Shown: positions 12,371 through 13,669 of the stretch, piece after piece
How positions within the stretch are numbered: the first letter of the stretch is position 1
How the letters are laid out: every line of letters begins with the position of its first letter
Assembly: GCA_945916025.1 (NCBI GenBank)
Contig: CAMEGD010000031.1
Coordinates: 1-13,669 of the forward strand
Direction of reading: 5' to 3'
Source of the DNA: an uncultured Clostridia bacterium
Lineage (GTDB): Bacteria; Bacillota; Clostridia; Tissierellales; Peptoniphilaceae
DNA: 13,669 nt
The notes under the pieces: generated by a model
Told to the model about the DNA's origin: nothing
Databases searched by the model: none
Seen by the model: the letters and a program-made list of their open reading frames with translations, nothing else
Translations under genes and position numbers: made by a program

Positions 12371-13669
12371 ATGAATTTTAGGATAAGTGAGTTTTTTAAG
12401 TATACAATTTTGAATATTATAGGAATGGTCGGGGTGTCTTTGTATGTGTTTGCAGATACCTATTTTATTGCCCAGGCTTTCGGCTCAAATGGGATTGTAG
12501 CCTTGAATTTAACTATTCCCATATATTGCCTTATGTCTGCTATTGGTCTAATGGTAGGGATTGGTGGTTCTACTAGATTTAATATTTTAAAATCTCTAAA
12601 TAAAGATAAAGACTCATATAGTATGTTTTCTTCTAGTATAAAACTTGGATTTTTAATAAGTCTTGTATTTTTTCTTTTAGGCTTGTTTTTTTCAAGGGAG
12701 ATTTCTTATTTTTTAGGGGCCAATGAAGAAAGTATTACAATGACCAACATTTATCTTAGGACAATAATGGTCTTTGCTCCAGGATTTATTTTAAATCATA
12801 TTTTCACTACCTTTTCTAGAAATGACAACCTGCCTAGACTTTCTATGACTGCTATGTTAAGCGGATCTTTTATAAATATTATTTTAGACTATATTTTTAT
12901 TTTTCCCTTAAAGATGGGTATGTTTGGGGCAGCCTTAGCCACAGGAATGTCATCACTTATAAGTGTAATGATTATTTCTTTTTACTATATAGTAAAAAAG
13001 AGGGACTTTTTGTTTTTTGATGAACATATAAAGGCTCATCAGGTAGAAGCTGCTGTTAAGCTTGGCTTTCCTACTTTCATAATAGAGGTTTCTGCTGCTA
13101 TATTAACTGGAACTTTTAACTTAGTTACCTTGGATATTATGGGTAATGATGGGGTTGCAGCCTATGGAATAGTAGGAAATATATCCTTTGTTTCCTTTGC
13201 TGTTTTAAATGGACTTTCCCAAGGAACTCAGCCTCTTTTTGGGAGGGCTTATGGCTTAAAAGATAAGGAATCCCTTAAAAAAGTCCTTGAACTTGGGATT
13301 ATTTCTGGCCTTGTTATTGCTGGACTAATTTATGTTGGAGTTTATTTAAATAGACATGCCTTGGCTCTTGCCTTTGCAGAAGATGGAAATACCAGTGTAA
13401 TAAATATGTCTGTTGAAGGATTAAAACTTTATTTTATTGGTTATTTCTTTGCAAGTGTAAATATGGTTTCAGTAATGTTTTTAACCTCTATTGAAAAAAT
13501 TAGAAATGCCTTTCTAATCTCCATTTTAAGGGGCCTAATCCTATCTTTGCCACTGCTGGTAATCCTAAGCGAAACCTTTAATATGACAGGGGTATGGGCT
13601 TCTTATATAGTAACAGAAGCTATTACTATGGTTATTTCTTTATTCTTAATAAAATCAAACTTTAATTAG
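12371..13669 (+). CDS. MATE-family multidrug/cation efflux transporter
   Basis: A 432-residue, about 12-span membrane protein of the MATE family (MepA/DinF-like group), exporting drugs or metabolites in exchange for Na+ or H+. Seen in the sequence: the first-helix FADTYFIAQAFG block (28-38) with D29; SRNDNLPRLSM (149-159), equivalent to the RNDGxPxxAM loop; NIILDYIFIF (169-178); and, in the second half, GLSQGTQPLFGRAYG (281-295). The two six-helix halves repeat the same plan around a central loop at about 208-226. GGGAG (12361-12365) precedes ATG 12371. The TAG stop is the last three bases of the window, so the gene is complete, though slightly shorter than the usual 450 residues. It has its own promoter and no visible link to the coaX operon. 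The substrate is unknown. Confidence 0.94.
   Translation: MNFRISEFFKYTILNIIGMVGVSLYVFADTYFIAQAFGSNGIVALNLTIPIYCLMSAIGLMVGIGGSTRFNILKSLNKDKDSYSMFSSSIKLGFLISLVFFLLGLFFSREISYFLGANEESITMTNIYLRTIMVFAPGFILNHIFTTFSRNDNLPRLSMTAMLSGSFINIILDYIFIFPLKMGMFGAALATGMSSLISVMIISFYYIVKKRDFLFFDEHIKAHQVEAAVKLGFPTFIIEVSAAILTGTFNLVTLDIMGNDGVAAYGIVGNISFVSFAVLNGLSQGTQPLFGRAYGLKDKESLKKVLELGIISGLVIAGLIYVGVYLNRHALALAFAEDGNTSVINMSVEGLKLYFIGYFFASVNMVSVMFLTSIEKIRNAFLISILRGLILSLPLLVILSETFNMTGVWASYIVTEAITMVISLFLIKSNFN

Overview
The window is AT-rich DNA that looks like a low-GC, Gram-positive anaerobe. Strong GGAGG-type ribosome binding sites, an ECF vitamin transporter subunit next to a type III pantothenate kinase, a DUF1576 membrane protein beside a P1-family peptidase, and an FNR-type regulator all fit a Clostridia/Tissierellia relative such as the Peptoniphilus/Anaerococcus group. 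That placement is inference; nothing in the sequence fixes the species. No rRNA, tRNA, CRISPR array, intact transposase or phage gene was seen.

Left part (1-5000): a decayed type I restriction-modification locus surrounds an intact metal/redox cassette. Bases 1-473 hold a broken hsdM (methyltransferase) fragment and 4253-4992 a broken hsdR (motor subunit) fragment, both on the + strand. Between them are a small Ric/ScdA-like (hemerythrin-related) protein, a P1B-type heavy-metal ATPase with an unusual CPG motif in the transport helix, a free-standing HMA metal-binding protein, and a Crp/Fnr regulator. A perfect FNR-type box (585-598) is placed exactly as in a class II activated promoter before the first gene. 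The regulator keeps the E..SR recognition residues for such a box and three cysteines, one aligning with an FNR cluster ligand. The simplest reading is an iron/redox (O2 or NO) response cassette combining Fe-S repair, metal export and metal delivery under its own sensor.

Middle (5024-8267): an intact aldehyde dehydrogenase on the - strand, then a run of four broken + strand genes. These are an ECF-like sigma factor that has lost its region 4 helix-turn-helix, a start-less glycine-rich membrane peptide that may be a bacteriocin remnant, a small two-helix membrane protein with a one-base frameshift, and a secreted protein split by two frameshifts. Together they look like the ruin of a bacteriocin or secreted-protein locus.

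Right part (8272-13669): a DUF1576 membrane protein (-) and a P1-family self-cleaving peptidase (+) are transcribed divergently. Their predicted promoters share one palindromic TTGCAA -35 box, each with exactly 17 bp to its own -10. Then follow an ECF transporter S component (probably pantothenate) and coaX, which together would take up and phosphorylate pantothenate for coenzyme A, and finally a MATE efflux pump with its own promoter, ending on the last base of the window. Genes are separated by clear hairpin terminators at about 3905, 5024, 8230 and 12283.
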